Shown here in pieces: positions 52,170-62,269 of a DNA stretch of 64,000 nt. The stretch is from assembly GCF_005405905.1 (NCBI RefSeq), contig NZ_BJHU01000016.1:81145-145144 (forward strand), in the 5' to 3' direction. The notes under the pieces are model-generated. The model made no database searches, was not told the DNA's origin, and saw only the letters and a list, made by a program, of their open reading frames with translations. Each line of letters opens with the position of its first letter. Position 1 is the first letter of the stretch. The DNA is from Acidovorax sp. NB1. GTDB taxonomy: Bacteria; Pseudomonadota; Gammaproteobacteria; Burkholderiales; Burkholderiaceae_C. Made by a program: the position numbers and the translations under genes.

Positions 52170-52835
52170 TCAGTTGCGCTTTTCGAGCACCATCTGGTCG
52201 TTGCTGCGGGTCATCTGGAATTCGTTCAGAAAACTGTTGCCCAGCAGCACGTAGGGCATGGGTTGGGAGGTGACGATGGCCTCCACCCCAAACACCTCCA
52301 CATCGCCAACGCGCACAGAGTCAAGCTTCATGCGCCAGCCTTGCCCAACGCCATTCGCAGTGCCCATGCGCACAGGCTGGCCGCTTTGGTAGTTCAGTCC
52401 CATCCGGTCTGCATCAGAGCGGCCAATGGCGACGGTGGAGGCCCCGGTATCCACCATGTACTGCATGACCTTGCCATTGATGGTGCCGCTGTTCACAAAA
52501 TGCCCCCGGCTGTCGGCGGTGAGCACAAGGCGCTTACCGCTTGCACCGCTGCGCCCCCCCACGCGCACCGGGGCTTCGCCCAGCCGCAGGATGCGCCGCT
52601 CGCCCTTGACCTCGACGGTGGCTTCTTCCTTGAGCACGGCAATGACCTTGACCCCTTGGAATTCATCCCCGGCGCCCACGGCGCGCGGCGGGTGGGCATC
52701 CACCACCAGCAAGGCCTTGCTGCCCAGCATGCCGGCCAGTGCCACCGATTGCGCATGCACCGCTCCGGCAGCGGCCAGCAGGAGCCCGCCAAGGGCCACC
52801 GTGGCGGTGGGCAGCAGGTGCAGGAGCTTGGTCAT
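52170..52835 (-). CDS. Retropepsin-like aspartic protease, secreted (TIGR02281-like)
   Basis: A 221-residue protein with a Sec signal peptide (about 1-26, ending VHAQ). A Gly-rich beta domain follows (about 50-95), and then a retropepsin-like aspartyl protease domain (about 105-215) with the active-site motif MVDTGASTVAIG and the flap/second half VLLGNSFLNEF. Related to clan AA proteases of Proteobacteria annotated TIGR02281; substrate unknown. It is expected in the periplasm. Middle gene of the YajQ-protease-HD run on the minus strand. Confidence 0.88.
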   Translation of the reverse strand: MTKLLHLLPTATVALGGLLLAAAGAVHAQSVALAGMLGSKALLVVDAHPPRAVGAGDEFQGVKVIAVLKEEATVEVKGERRILRLGEAPVRVGGRSGASGKRLVLTADSRGHFVNSGTINGKVMQYMVDTGASTVAIGRSDADRMGLNYQSGQPVRMGTANGVGQGWRMKLDSVRVGDVEVFGVEAIVTSQPMPYVLLGNSFLNEFQMTRSNDQMVLEKRN

Positions 52836-52877
52836 GGTGTGAAGATGAGCGTGGGTGGATTTTGCGGGGCGCGAGGC

Positions 52878-53363
52878 TCAGTCCCGGAAGTTGTCGAACG
52901 ACAGCGGCACGTCGGTCACGTCCTTGCGGATCAGCGCCATGGCGGCTTGCAGGTCGTCGCGCTTGGCGCCGGTCACGCGCACCTTGTCTTCCTGGATGGC
53001 ACCTTGCACCTTGAGCTTGCTCTCCTTGAGCAGCTTCTGGATCTTCTTGGCCAGCTCGCTTTCGATGCCGTTGCGCACCTTGATGACCTGCTTGACCTTG
53101 TCGCCGCCCATTTTCTGGACATCGCCCATGTCCAGAAAGCGCACATCCACGTTGCGCTTGGTCAGCTTGTTGCGCAGCACGTCTTCGATCTGGGTGAGCT
53201 GGAAGTCGGCATCGCCGATCAGGGTGATGTCCTTGTCCTTGATCTCGATGCTGGCGGAGGTGCCCTTGAAGTCGAAGCGGGTGCCGATTTCCTTGGCGGT
53301 GTTCTCTACGGCGTTTTTCACTTCAACCAGGTTGGCTTCGCAGACGGTGTCAAAAGATGGCAT
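52878..53363 (-). CDS. YajQ family cyclic di-GMP-binding protein
   Basis: A 161-residue protein of the UPF0234/YajQ family with two ferredoxin-like subdomains ([53 protein letters not shown]). YajQ proteins bind nucleic acid or nucleotides, and the Xanthomonas homologue binds c-di-GMP and modulates a transcription factor. It leads the run with the retropepsin-like and HD-GYP-like genes and diverges from murB with 74 bp between the starts. Confidence 0.95.
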   Translation of the reverse strand: MPSFDTVCEANLVEVKNAVENTAKEIGTRFDFKGTSASIEIKDKDITLIGDADFQLTQIEDVLRNKLTKRNVDVRFLDMGDVQKMGGDKVKQVIKVRNGIESELAKKIQKLLKESKLKVQGAIQEDKVRVTGAKRDDLQAAMALIRKDVTDVPLSFDNFRD

Positions 53364-53437
53364 GGTGGTTCTCTATCTCAGGGGAAACGGGGTCAATGCA
53401 CCAGGTGGTGACAGGGCCGGGTGCGACAATCGGGCCA

Positions 53438-54511
53438 ATGGTAGTCGAGAAAAACGTCCCTTTGCAGCCCTGCAACACCTTCGGTATCGCTGCACGTGCG
53501 CAGACGCTGGTGCGGGTGCACACCGCCGCCGATGTGCTGGCCGTGCTGGCAGATTCTGAGCTGGCGGCAGCGCCCAAGTTTGTGCTGGGCGGTGGCAGCA
53601 ACATCATCCTCACCGGCGATGTGAAGCCCGTGGTGCTCAAGATGGAGATCAAGGGCCTGCGCCTGGTGGCAGAAACACCCAAAGCCTGGATCGTGGAAGC
53701 GGGGGCTGGCGAGGTCTGGCATGACTGCGTGGCCTGGACGCTGGCGCAGGGGTTCCCGGGGCTGGAGAACCTGGCCCTGATTCCGGGCACCGTGGGCGCA
53801 TCGCCCGTGCAGAACATCGGCGCCTACGGCGTGGAGCTGCAGGACCGCTTTGAATCCCTGGACGCGATCGACCTGGCCACGGGCCGAGCCTTCACGCTGG
53901 ATGCCGCGCAATGCGGATTTGGCTACCGGGATTCGGTGTTCAAGCATGCGCCCCCGGATGCGCCCGGCGCAGACGGTTTGCCCCGGGGCATGGGCCTGGA
54001 GGGCCGCGCCGTGATCACCCACGTGCGTTTTCACCTGCCCAAACCCTGGAAACCGGTGCTGGGCTACCTGGACCTGGAGCGCCGCATAGCGGAGGAGGGC
54101 GTCTCGCAGCCCACGGCCCAGCAGATCTTCGACTGGATCTGCGACATCCGCCGCGCCAAGCTGCCCGACCCGGCCGTGGTGGGCAACGCAGGCAGCTTCT
54201 TCAAGAACCCCACGGTGTCGCCCGACCAGTGCGCCGACATCATCGCGCGCGAGCCGCGCATCGTGCACTACCCCATGGCGGATGGCAGCATCAAGCTGGC
54301 GGCGGGCTGGCTGATTGATGCCTGCGGCTGGAAAGGCAAGTCCATCGGCAAGGCCGGTGTGTATGAAAAGCAGGCGCTGGTGCTGGTGAACCGGGGGCAG
54401 GGTGCCGACAGCGTGACGGGCGGCGAGGTGATGACGCTGGCCAAGGCCATCCAGACCAGCGTGTATGAGCGCTTCGGCATCCGGCTGGAGCCGGAGCCGG
54501 TGGTGGTGTAG
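53438..54511 (+). CDS. murB: UDP-N-acetylenolpyruvoylglucosamine reductase
   Basis: FAD- and NADPH-dependent enzyme completing UDP-MurNAc synthesis for peptidoglycan. The 357-residue product has the FAD motif LGGGSNIIL, LIPGTVGASPVQNIGAYGVE, GYRDSVFK (catalytic Arg), and PAVVGNAGSFFKNPTVSP with the proton-donor Ser. The C-terminal Glu is in RLEPEPVVV. The frame is open upstream to 53357; the ATG at 53438 gives a family-like N-terminus (VVEKNVPLQPCNTFG), but no clear ribosome site is present. Confidence 0.95.
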   Translation: MVVEKNVPLQPCNTFGIAARAQTLVRVHTAADVLAVLADSELAAAPKFVLGGGSNIILTGDVKPVVLKMEIKGLRLVAETPKAWIVEAGAGEVWHDCVAWTLAQGFPGLENLALIPGTVGASPVQNIGAYGVELQDRFESLDAIDLATGRAFTLDAAQCGFGYRDSVFKHAPPDAPGADGLPRGMGLEGRAVITHVRFHLPKPWKPVLGYLDLERRIAEEGVSQPTAQQIFDWICDIRRAKLPDPAVVGNAGSFFKNPTVSPDQCADIIAREPRIVHYPMADGSIKLAAGWLIDACGWKGKSIGKAGVYEKQALVLVNRGQGADSVTGGEVMTLAKAIQTSVYERFGIRLEPEPVVV

Positions 54512-54591
54512 GCCCAGCAAGCCTCCGTCAAATCGCCTTCAAACCCCAGTGGGCCCTGGCAGACCCCGCCAGCCGCTCCGCAGGGACAAAG

Positions 54592-54617
54592 AAAAAGCCA
54601 CCGTCTCCGGTGGCTTT
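54592..54617. terminator. Bidirectional terminator between murB and argG
   Basis: AAAGCCACC-gtctcc-GGTGGCTTT. The minus strand continues TTCTTTG and the plus strand TTACTCATTTTTT. It ends both converging transcripts. Confidence 0.85.
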
Positions 54618-54620
54618 ACT

Positions 54621-54675
54621 CATTTTTTGATAGCTGCTAGCGCATGATGGTCGCGCGCAAGAGCCATTTTTTGCC
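54621..54675 (+). repeat. Dispersed repeat copy between murB and argG
   Basis: TTTTTTGATAGCTGCTAGCG then TCGCGCGCAAGAGCCATTTT. It is followed by a separate hairpin TTGCCACT/AGTGGCAA (54671-54692). Confidence 0.78.
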
Positions 54676-54705
54676 ACTATTTTGAGTGGCAAACCCCCGC
54701 AAAAC

Positions 54706-56389
<1,684 letters not shown>

Positions 56390-56492
56390 GGATGCGCTGG
56401 ATTGGGTTAGAGGAAACCCGCGATTTTAGGGCAGGGGTGGTGCAGCGCTGGCGGCCGGACCCAACGAAACCTGCGCCCGGGGTCTGGGCACC

Positions 56493-56518
56493 AAAAAAAA
56501 GAGCCCCGAAGGGCTCTA
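56493..56518 (-). terminator. Terminator after the glycine-zipper gene
   Basis: AGAGCCC-cgaa-GGGCTCT. On the minus strand it is followed by TTTTTTT. It lies 56 bases beyond the stop at 56574. Confidence 0.88.
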
Positions 56519-56573
56519 TTTCTTGGTGGCGAATGCTCAGGGCTTGGGTGCCCTGTTGCCCCCGAGCGTGCGC

Positions 56574-57224
56574 TCAGCGCCAGTAGGGGTTGCGGTGGTG
56601 CGGGTAGTACGGCCGGTCGTAGCCATACTCGATCACCGTCACGGGCGGCGTCACGTAGGTGGGCTGCTGGTAGACCGGCTGCACCGGGTAGGTGGAGGTC
56701 ACCACACCGGGCTGGCTGTACACGCCTTGCTGCGCGTACGGGTCGGGCTGGGTGGAGTAGGTATGGCCGGTGGGCTGCACGCTCAGCGGGATCCAGCGGC
56801 CGGGGTCGTTCTGGGTGCGCGTGGTGTATTGCCGGCCTGCGTATTCGTAGACCACGTTGTAGCCCACGGTGCGGTTTTCGTAGTAGGTCTCGGTGGTGCA
56901 GCGCTGCACGTTCTGGTACTGCGGCTGGCCGCCTTCGATCTGGTTGCCCAGCACGGCCCCACCGATCACGCCAATGGCCGTGGCAGCTGCGCGGCCGCTG
57001 CCCTTGCCGATGGCATTGCCGGCGGCACCGCCTGCAATGGCGCCCATCACGGCGCCCGCGCCGCTGGTGCGGTTGCCGCTGTACACGGTTTCATTGCCGC
57101 ACACCTGCTGGGGGACGCCCACCTGCTGAACGATGGGGGTGGCCGACAGCACTCGGCCTTGTTCCTGGGCGGTTGCCAGGGTTGCAACGGCAGCCATGGC
57201 GGAAAAAATCACGATCTTTTTCAT
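56574..57224 (-). CDS. Glycine-zipper 2TM domain envelope protein
   Basis: A 216-residue exported protein. Signal peptide about 1-20 (IFSAMAAVATLATAQ), then a glycine-zipper region (about 55-100: GAVMGAIAGGAAGNAIGKGS, TAIGVIGGAVLGNQIEGG) typical of Rick_17kDa_Anti/2TM proteins that sit in the envelope. A Tyr/Pro/Gln-rich tail with repeated QP and YPVQPVYQQPTY follows. Such proteins affect envelope integrity; precise role unknown. Start at 57224 with AAGGAG before it; the longer frame adds 9 residues. Confidence 0.9.
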   Translation of the reverse strand: MKKIVIFSAMAAVATLATAQEQGRVLSATPIVQQVGVPQQVCGNETVYSGNRTSGAGAVMGAIAGGAAGNAIGKGSGRAAATAIGVIGGAVLGNQIEGGQPQYQNVQRCTTETYYENRTVGYNVVYEYAGRQYTTRTQNDPGRWIPLSVQPTGHTYSTQPDPYAQQGVYSQPGVVTSTYPVQPVYQQPTYVTPPVTVIEYGYDRPYYPHHRNPYWR

Positions 57225-57393
57225 GGAGAAACTCCTTTCGGGTCGGTACATAACGCACCGAACACAAGAAAAGTTTAGGCCCTTGGTGTCAATTCAGGCC
57301 CTGGCAGCCGTAAATCTGCGTAAAGATTTGTGCGATTTTCCCGCGTTGGCGCGCAAATGTCAGCAGGTCGGCCGGTCCGGCCTGCTGGATTGG

Positions 57394-57780
57394 TCAGCTC
57401 TGGGGCGCCGCGTCGCGCCAGGCCTGCCATTGGTCGGGCGCAAAGCCCACAGACACCTGGGTACGGCCTGCATGCTGCCATTCGACCACGGGGCGTTTGA
57501 TCACGCTCGGCTGCTCCTGCATCAGAGCGCTGGCGCTGGCGTCGTCCGTGACCGCAGCCTGGGTGTCGGCATCCAGCTTGCGCCAGGTGGTGCCCTGGCG
57601 GTTGACCAGCTTCTGCCAGCCCGCCGCGCTCAGCCAGCCAGGCAATTGGCTGCCAGGGACTCCTTGTTTCTTGAAGTCGTGAAACTGGTAGTCCAGCCCC
57701 TGTTCGGTGAACCAGGCGCGGGATTTTTTGACGGTATCGCAGTTGGGAATGCCGTAGAGGGTGATGCGGGCGTTTGTCAT
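57394..57780 (-). CDS. ArsC/Spx/MgsR family reductase-like protein (YffB type)
   Basis: A 128-residue thioredoxin-fold protein. ITLYGIPNCDTVKKSRAWFT has the single family Cys at the helix start. FHDFKKQGV and a NRQGTTWRKL segment follow, and then the typical PSVIKRPVV motif. It is of the YffB group, glutathione-dependent reductases of unknown target, and is not a proven arsenate reductase. A much longer frame runs on into sequence antisense to folC; the ATG at 57780 is the real start. It diverges from folC with 60 bases between starts. Confidence 0.93.
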   Translation of the reverse strand: MTNARITLYGIPNCDTVKKSRAWFTEQGLDYQFHDFKKQGVPGSQLPGWLSAAGWQKLVNRQGTTWRKLDADTQAAVTDDASASALMQEQPSVIKRPVVEWQHAGRTQVSVGFAPDQWQAWRDAAPQS

Positions 57781-57840
57781 GCCGCGCATCATCCTCGAAA
57801 ACCCCGTGGTGAATGCCGCTCGGCGACAATCCCGGGCTGT

Positions 57841-59166
57841 ATGCAAACCAAACCCCACACCCTGGAAGGCTGGCTGCGCCATTGCGAGCAGCTGCATCCC
57901 CACAACATCGACATGGGCCTGGACCGGGTCAGCGAGGTCGCACGCCGCATGGCGCTGCGTTTTGAATGCCCAGTGATCACGGTGGCGGGCACCAACGGCA
58001 AGGGCTCCACCTGCGCCATGCTGGAGGCGGTGGCCCAGCAGGCGGGCTACCGCACGGGGGTGTACACCTCGCCCCACCTGGTGCATTTCGAGGAGCGCTG
58101 CCGTGTGCATGGTGAAAGCGTGCTTGCTTCTGATTTGGTAGCGCACTTCGAGGCTGTGGAGCGCGCAAGAGTCCAAAATGGCGATGAAATTTCGCTGACC
58201 TACTTCGAGTTCACCACCCTGGCCATCCTGCGGCTGATGAGCCATGCGCGGCTGGATGTCGCGATCGTGGAGGTGGGGTTGGGCGGGCGGCTGGATGCGA
58301 CCAACATCGTCGATGCTGACTGTGCCGTGATCACCAGCATTGACATCGATCACACCGAGTTTCTGGGGCCCGACCGTGAAAGCATTGGCCGGGAAAAGGC
58401 GGGCATCATGCGCACCGGCCGCCCGGTGATCGTGAGCGATCCCATGGCCCCCCAGAGCGTGGTGGACCATGCGCGCGAGATCGGTGCGGACCTGTGGAGT
58501 TTTGGGCGTGATTTCAACTTCTCGGGCGACAAGCAGCAGTGGAGCTGGGCGGGGCGGGGGCGGCGATATGCCGGTCTGGCCTATCCCTCGCTGCGCGGCG
58601 CGAACCAGCTTGTCAACGCCTCGGGCGTGTTGGCCGCGCTGGAGGCACTGCGCGACCGCCTGCCGGTGACGGCCCAGGCCGTGCGCAACGGCCTGGGCCT
58701 GGTCGAGTTGCCCGGCCGCTTCCAGATCGTGCCCGGCCAACCGACCCTGGTGCTGGATGTAGCGCACAACCCCCATTCGGTGGCCGCCCTCACGGCCAAT
58801 CTGGACGCCATGGGGTTCTTTCCCACCACACACGCCGTTTTTGGTGCCATGGCCGACAAGGACCTGGCCCCCATGCTGGCCAAAGTGGGGCCCTTGGTGG
58901 ACCGCTGGTACTTCACCAACCTGCCGACCCCGCGTGCCGAGACCGCTGCCACCCTGCAGCAGAAGTGGAACGCCGTCCACATGGTGGCGGGTGGCCGCCG
59001 GGACGTGGCATCGAGCGTGCACTCAGACCCCATGCAGGCCCTGGAGGCGGCGGTGGCTGCGGCAGACCCCGCTGATAGAATCGTGGTCTTTGGCTCGTTT
59101 TATACGGTGGGTGGTGTGCTGATCAACGGAACACCTCGCCTGCAGGCCAAACATCTGGGCCAATAG
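57841..59166 (+). CDS. folC: Dihydrofolate synthase / folylpolyglutamate synthase
   Basis: Adds glutamate to dihydropteroate and to folates. The 441-residue Mur-ligase-fold enzyme has the P-loop AGTNGKGSTCAML, GVYTSPHLVHFEERCRV, and the central ATPase part AIVEVGLGGRLDATNIVD, plus a C-terminal domain (VLDVAHNPHSVAAL). A dispersed repeat (58127-58180) is read in frame at about residues 96-113 (ASDLVAHFEAVERARVQNGD), the helix between two conserved segments. First gene of the folC-SPOR-cvpA-purF order typical of Betaproteobacteria. Confidence 0.96.
   Translation: MQTKPHTLEGWLRHCEQLHPHNIDMGLDRVSEVARRMALRFECPVITVAGTNGKGSTCAMLEAVAQQAGYRTGVYTSPHLVHFEERCRVHGESVLASDLVAHFEAVERARVQNGDEISLTYFEFTTLAILRLMSHARLDVAIVEVGLGGRLDATNIVDADCAVITSIDIDHTEFLGPDRESIGREKAGIMRTGRPVIVSDPMAPQSVVDHAREIGADLWSFGRDFNFSGDKQQWSWAGRGRRYAGLAYPSLRGANQLVNASGVLAALEALRDRLPVTAQAVRNGLGLVELPGRFQIVPGQPTLVLDVAHNPHSVAALTANLDAMGFFPTTHAVFGAMADKDLAPMLAKVGPLVDRWYFTNLPTPRAETAATLQQKWNAVHMVAGGRRDVASSVHSDPMQALEAAVAAADPADRIVVFGSFYTVGGVLINGTPRLQAKHLGQ
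58127..58180 (+). repeat. Dispersed repeat copy inside folC
   Basis: TTTGGTAGCGCACTT and GAGCGCGCAAGAGTCCAAAA follow the block order of the copy at 54621-54675, with weaker identity in between. In frame with folC. Confidence 0.45.
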
Positions 59167-59200
59167 GGCAGGTTCCGAGGTCCGAACGAGTCGTTACTCC

Positions 59201-60043
59201 ATGGCATTTTTCAAGTTTCGGTGGCCCGGGCAGGGTGAGCAGCAACAGGCCGAGAAGCCGTCCAAGCGCCCGCGCACGCCGCAGGCCGAGAGTATCGAGG
59301 TGATGCGCCGCCGGGCCCGCCACCGGCTGATCGGTGCCGCCGTGCTGGTGCTGGTGGGGGTGATCGGATTCCCCTTGCTGTTCGATACCCAGCCCCGGCC
59401 TGTTCCCGTTGATATTCCCATCGAGATTCCTGACCGCAACAAGGTGGCGCCCCTGGTGGTGCCCGCACCAGTGGCCGAAGCCCCTGCGGCCAAGCCCGTG
59501 GCAACTGCCGCACCGCAGGCTCCAGCGCCGGTGGCGTCGCGTGCTTCTGCACCGCGCAGCGCGGCGGCCAATGGGCTGACGGAGGGGGAGGAGCTGGTGC
59601 CAAGTGCGCGTCCAGCCACAGCCAAACCGGCCACTGCGGTGGGCGCTGCCACGCCCGCTACGGCCCCCAAGCCTGACGCCAAGCCGGCCGCTGCACCGAC
59701 GCCCCCGGCCGCACCCGAGCCAAAGCCTGCGCAACGCCCCGATGATTCGGCGCGTGCGCGTGCCCTGCTGGAAGGCCGCGCTGCAGAGCCAGTGGCCAGT
59801 GCCAATGCCGAAGACGCTCGCTTCATCGTGCAAGTGGGGGCATTTGCCGACGCTGAAAAAGCCCGTGAAGCGCGCACCAAGGTGGAGCGCGCCGGCCTCA
59901 AGACCTATACCCAGGTGGTGGACACCAAGGAAGGAAAACGCACCCGGGTGCGTGTCGGTCCGTTCACCAACCGGACGGAGGCTGACAAAGCTGCGGCGCG
60001 CATCAAGGCGCTGGAGCTGTCGGCTTCGGTGCTGACGCTGTAA
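59201..60043 (+). CDS. SPOR-domain cell-division protein, DedD-like
   Basis: A 280-residue inner-membrane protein: a short cytoplasmic N-terminus, one membrane segment (about 45-62, LIGAAVLVLVGVIGFPLLF) and a long Ala/Pro-rich periplasmic linker (about 85-190). A C-terminal SPOR domain follows (about 205-278, ARFIVQVGAFADAEKAREAR, YTQVVDTKEGKRTRVRVGPF) that binds denuded septal peptidoglycan. It resembles DedD/FtsN. The order folC-SPOR-cvpA-purF is conserved. Confidence 0.93.
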   Translation: MAFFKFRWPGQGEQQQAEKPSKRPRTPQAESIEVMRRRARHRLIGAAVLVLVGVIGFPLLFDTQPRPVPVDIPIEIPDRNKVAPLVVPAPVAEAPAAKPVATAAPQAPAPVASRASAPRSAAANGLTEGEELVPSARPATAKPATAVGAATPATAPKPDAKPAAAPTPPAAPEPKPAQRPDDSARARALLEGRAAEPVASANAEDARFIVQVGAFADAEKAREARTKVERAGLKTYTQVVDTKEGKRTRVRVGPFTNRTEADKAAARIKALELSASVLTL

Positions 60044-60075
60044 GCCTGCGGCTCGTTTTCTGATTTTTTGCGTTC

Positions 60076-60564
60076 ATGGCTGCGCTGGATTGGATTTTTG
60101 TCGCGGTGCTGCTGGCGTCGATGCTGATTGGCGCCTGGCGTGGCCTGGTGTTTGAAGTGCTGTCGCTGCTGGGCTGGGTGGTTTCCTTTTTTGTCGCGCA
60201 GTGGTTCGCGGCAGACATGGCAGAGCTGCTGCCCATGGGCGAGTCGGCTGGGGCGCTGCGCTATGCAGCGGGTTTTGCCGTGGTGTTCGTGGCGTCGGTG
60301 TTTGCCTGTGGCTTTGTGACCTGGCTGGCTAAGAAGCTGGTCGAAGCCATCGGCCTGCGCCCGGCAGACCGCACGCTGGGTGCGGTGTTTGGCGTGCTGA
60401 GGGGGATGGTGCTGCTGCTGGCGGTGGCCGTGGTGGCGGGATTGACCTCGCTGCATGAAGCCCCCTGGTGGCAGGAGTCGCAAGCGGCCCCGGTGCTTGC
60501 AGAAGTGCTTCGGGGCTTGAAACCGGCGTTGCCGGAAGAATTTGGTAGGCATCTGCCTTCTTGA
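60076..60564 (+). CDS. CvpA family membrane protein
   Basis: A 162-residue inner-membrane protein with four membrane segments and the CvpA pattern MAALDWIFVAVLLASMLIGA, GLVFEVLSLLGWVVSFFVAQ and KLVEAIGLRPADRTLGAVFG. CvpA is needed for colicin V export in E. coli and affects envelope stress tolerance; it is a regular neighbour of purF. Starts 32 bases after the SPOR gene. Confidence 0.94.
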   Translation: MAALDWIFVAVLLASMLIGAWRGLVFEVLSLLGWVVSFFVAQWFAADMAELLPMGESAGALRYAAGFAVVFVASVFACGFVTWLAKKLVEAIGLRPADRTLGAVFGVLRGMVLLLAVAVVAGLTSLHEAPWWQESQAAPVLAEVLRGLKPALPEEFGRHLPS

Positions 60565-60642
60565 TATCGATGGGGCAGGGGCCATAAGCCGCTGCCAAGT
60601 GGTTGCCGCGGGGCTGTTCCCGCAAACGGATGGAAAACAACT

Positions 60643-62148
60643 ATGTGTGGAATCGTCGGCGTCGTCAGTGCAGCGCCCGTCAATCAGCTGATCTATGACG
60701 CTTTGTTGCTGTTGCAGCACCGTGGTCAGGACGCAGCGGGCATCGTCACCCAGCAGGGCCGCAAGTTCTTCATGCACAAGGCCAAGGGCATGGTGCGCGA
60801 TGTGTTCCGCACGCGCAACATGCGAGCCCTGCCGGGCAATGTGGGCCTGGGTCAGGTGCGCTACCCCACGGCAGGCAATGCCTATAGCGAGGAAGAGGCG
60901 CAGCCTTTCTACGTGAACGCGCCCTTTGGTCTGGTGCTGGTGCACAACGGCAACCTGACCAATGCGCGTGAACTGCGCACCGAACTGTTCCAGACGGACC
61001 ACCGCCACACCAACACCGAGAGCGACTCCGAGGTGCTGCTCAACGTTCTGGCGCACGAGCTGGAGCGCTCCACCCGGGGTGTGCCGCTGCAGGTCGAGGA
61101 TGTGTTTGCTGCTGTGCGCGCAGTGCACAAGCGCGTCAAGGGCTCTTACGCCGTGATCGCGCTGATCGCAGGCCACGGTTTGCTGGCGTTCCGTGATCCC
61201 CACGGTATCCGCCCGCTGGCCTTGGGCCGCAGCCAGGATGGCACGGTGATGGTGGGCAGCGAGTCCGTGGCGCTGGAGGGAACCTCCCACGTGTTCGAGC
61301 GCAACATCGATCCGGGCGAAGCCGTGTTCATCACGCTGGATGGCCAGGTCCATGCCAGCCAATGCGCCGAAAAGCCGCAACTCAACCCCTGCATCTTCGA
61401 ATTCGTGTACCTTGCGCGCCCGGATTCGGTGCTGGACGGCATCTCGGTTTACCAGGCGCGCCTGAACCTGGGCGAGGCCCTGGCCAAACGCGTGGTCTCC
61501 ACCGTGCCGCCGAATGAGATCGACGTGATCATTCCGATCCCGGAATCCAGCCGTCCCAGCGCCACGCAACTGGCGCACCTGCTGGGCATCCCGTACCGCG
61601 AAGGCTTCGTCAAGAACCGCTACGTGGGCCGTACCTTCATCATGCCGGGCCAAGGCGTGCGCAAGAAGTCCGTGCGCCAGAAGCTCAACGTAATCGGCAG
61701 CGAGTTCAAGGGCCGCAACGTGCTGCTGGTGGACGACTCCATCGTGCGTGGCACGACCAGCCGCGAAATCGTGCAGATGGCGCGCGACGCCGGTGCGCGC
61801 AAGGTGTATCTGGCCAGCGCCGCGCCGCCTGTGCGCTATCCCAACGTGTATGGCATCGACATGCCCACGAGCAGCGAACTGGTGGCCCATGGCCGCACGG
61901 TGGAAGAGATCCGCCAGGCGATCGGCTGCGATGCGTTGATCTACCAGGATGTGGACGGCATGAAGAAGGCCGTCGGTTCGCTCAATGCGTCCATCGCGGG
62001 CTTTGATGCCTCGTGTTTCGACGGCGTGTATGTCACGGGTGACATCACGGCAGAAGGCATTGCCAGCCTGAATGAAGGGCGTGTGGGGGTGGAAGAAGGC
62101 GAGGAAGACACCTCCCGCCTCGCGCTGCCCAACGCGCAAGAAGCGTAA
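60643..62148 (+). CDS. purF: Amidophosphoribosyltransferase
   Basis: First committed step of purine synthesis: PRPP plus glutamine to phosphoribosylamine. The 501-residue product begins MCGIVGVV, so Cys2 becomes the N-terminal nucleophile after Met removal. No propeptide is present, as in the E. coli type. PRPP-binding motif VLLVDDSIVRGTTSREIVQM lies near residue 365. Fe-S cysteines of the Bacillus type are not apparent. A weak hairpin follows (62239-62258). Confidence 0.97.
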   Translation: MCGIVGVVSAAPVNQLIYDALLLLQHRGQDAAGIVTQQGRKFFMHKAKGMVRDVFRTRNMRALPGNVGLGQVRYPTAGNAYSEEEAQPFYVNAPFGLVLVHNGNLTNARELRTELFQTDHRHTNTESDSEVLLNVLAHELERSTRGVPLQVEDVFAAVRAVHKRVKGSYAVIALIAGHGLLAFRDPHGIRPLALGRSQDGTVMVGSESVALEGTSHVFERNIDPGEAVFITLDGQVHASQCAEKPQLNPCIFEFVYLARPDSVLDGISVYQARLNLGEALAKRVVSTVPPNEIDVIIPIPESSRPSATQLAHLLGIPYREGFVKNRYVGRTFIMPGQGVRKKSVRQKLNVIGSEFKGRNVLLVDDSIVRGTTSREIVQMARDAGARKVYLASAAPPVRYPNVYGIDMPTSSELVAHGRTVEEIRQAIGCDALIYQDVDGMKKAVGSLNASIAGFDASCFDGVYVTGDITAEGIASLNEGRVGVEEGEEDTSRLALPNAQEA

Positions 62149-62238
62149 GCGCCAAGGCCCGAAGGCTTTGGGGGCAGCGTGGCGGATGTTCGCCCCGCCG
62201 CCCATCGGATGGATAGACGGATTGACCGAATCGTGACA

Positions 62239-62258
62239 CTGGCCCCGCAAGGGGCCAG
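62239..62258 (+). other. Hairpin between purF and gltX
   Basis: CTGGCCCC-gcaa-GGGGCCAG, 8 bp with a GCAA loop. It has only a weak T content after it and lies 11 bases before the gltX start, so it may hinder gltX translation or act as a poor terminator. Confidence 0.6.
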
Positions 62259-62269
62259 ACCTTATTGAT

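Noticed and set aside
62149..62269. Leader peptide controlling gltX
   Set aside because: A frame from 62187 reads MFAPPPIGWI... with only one Glu codon, and the hairpin after it has no U-run.
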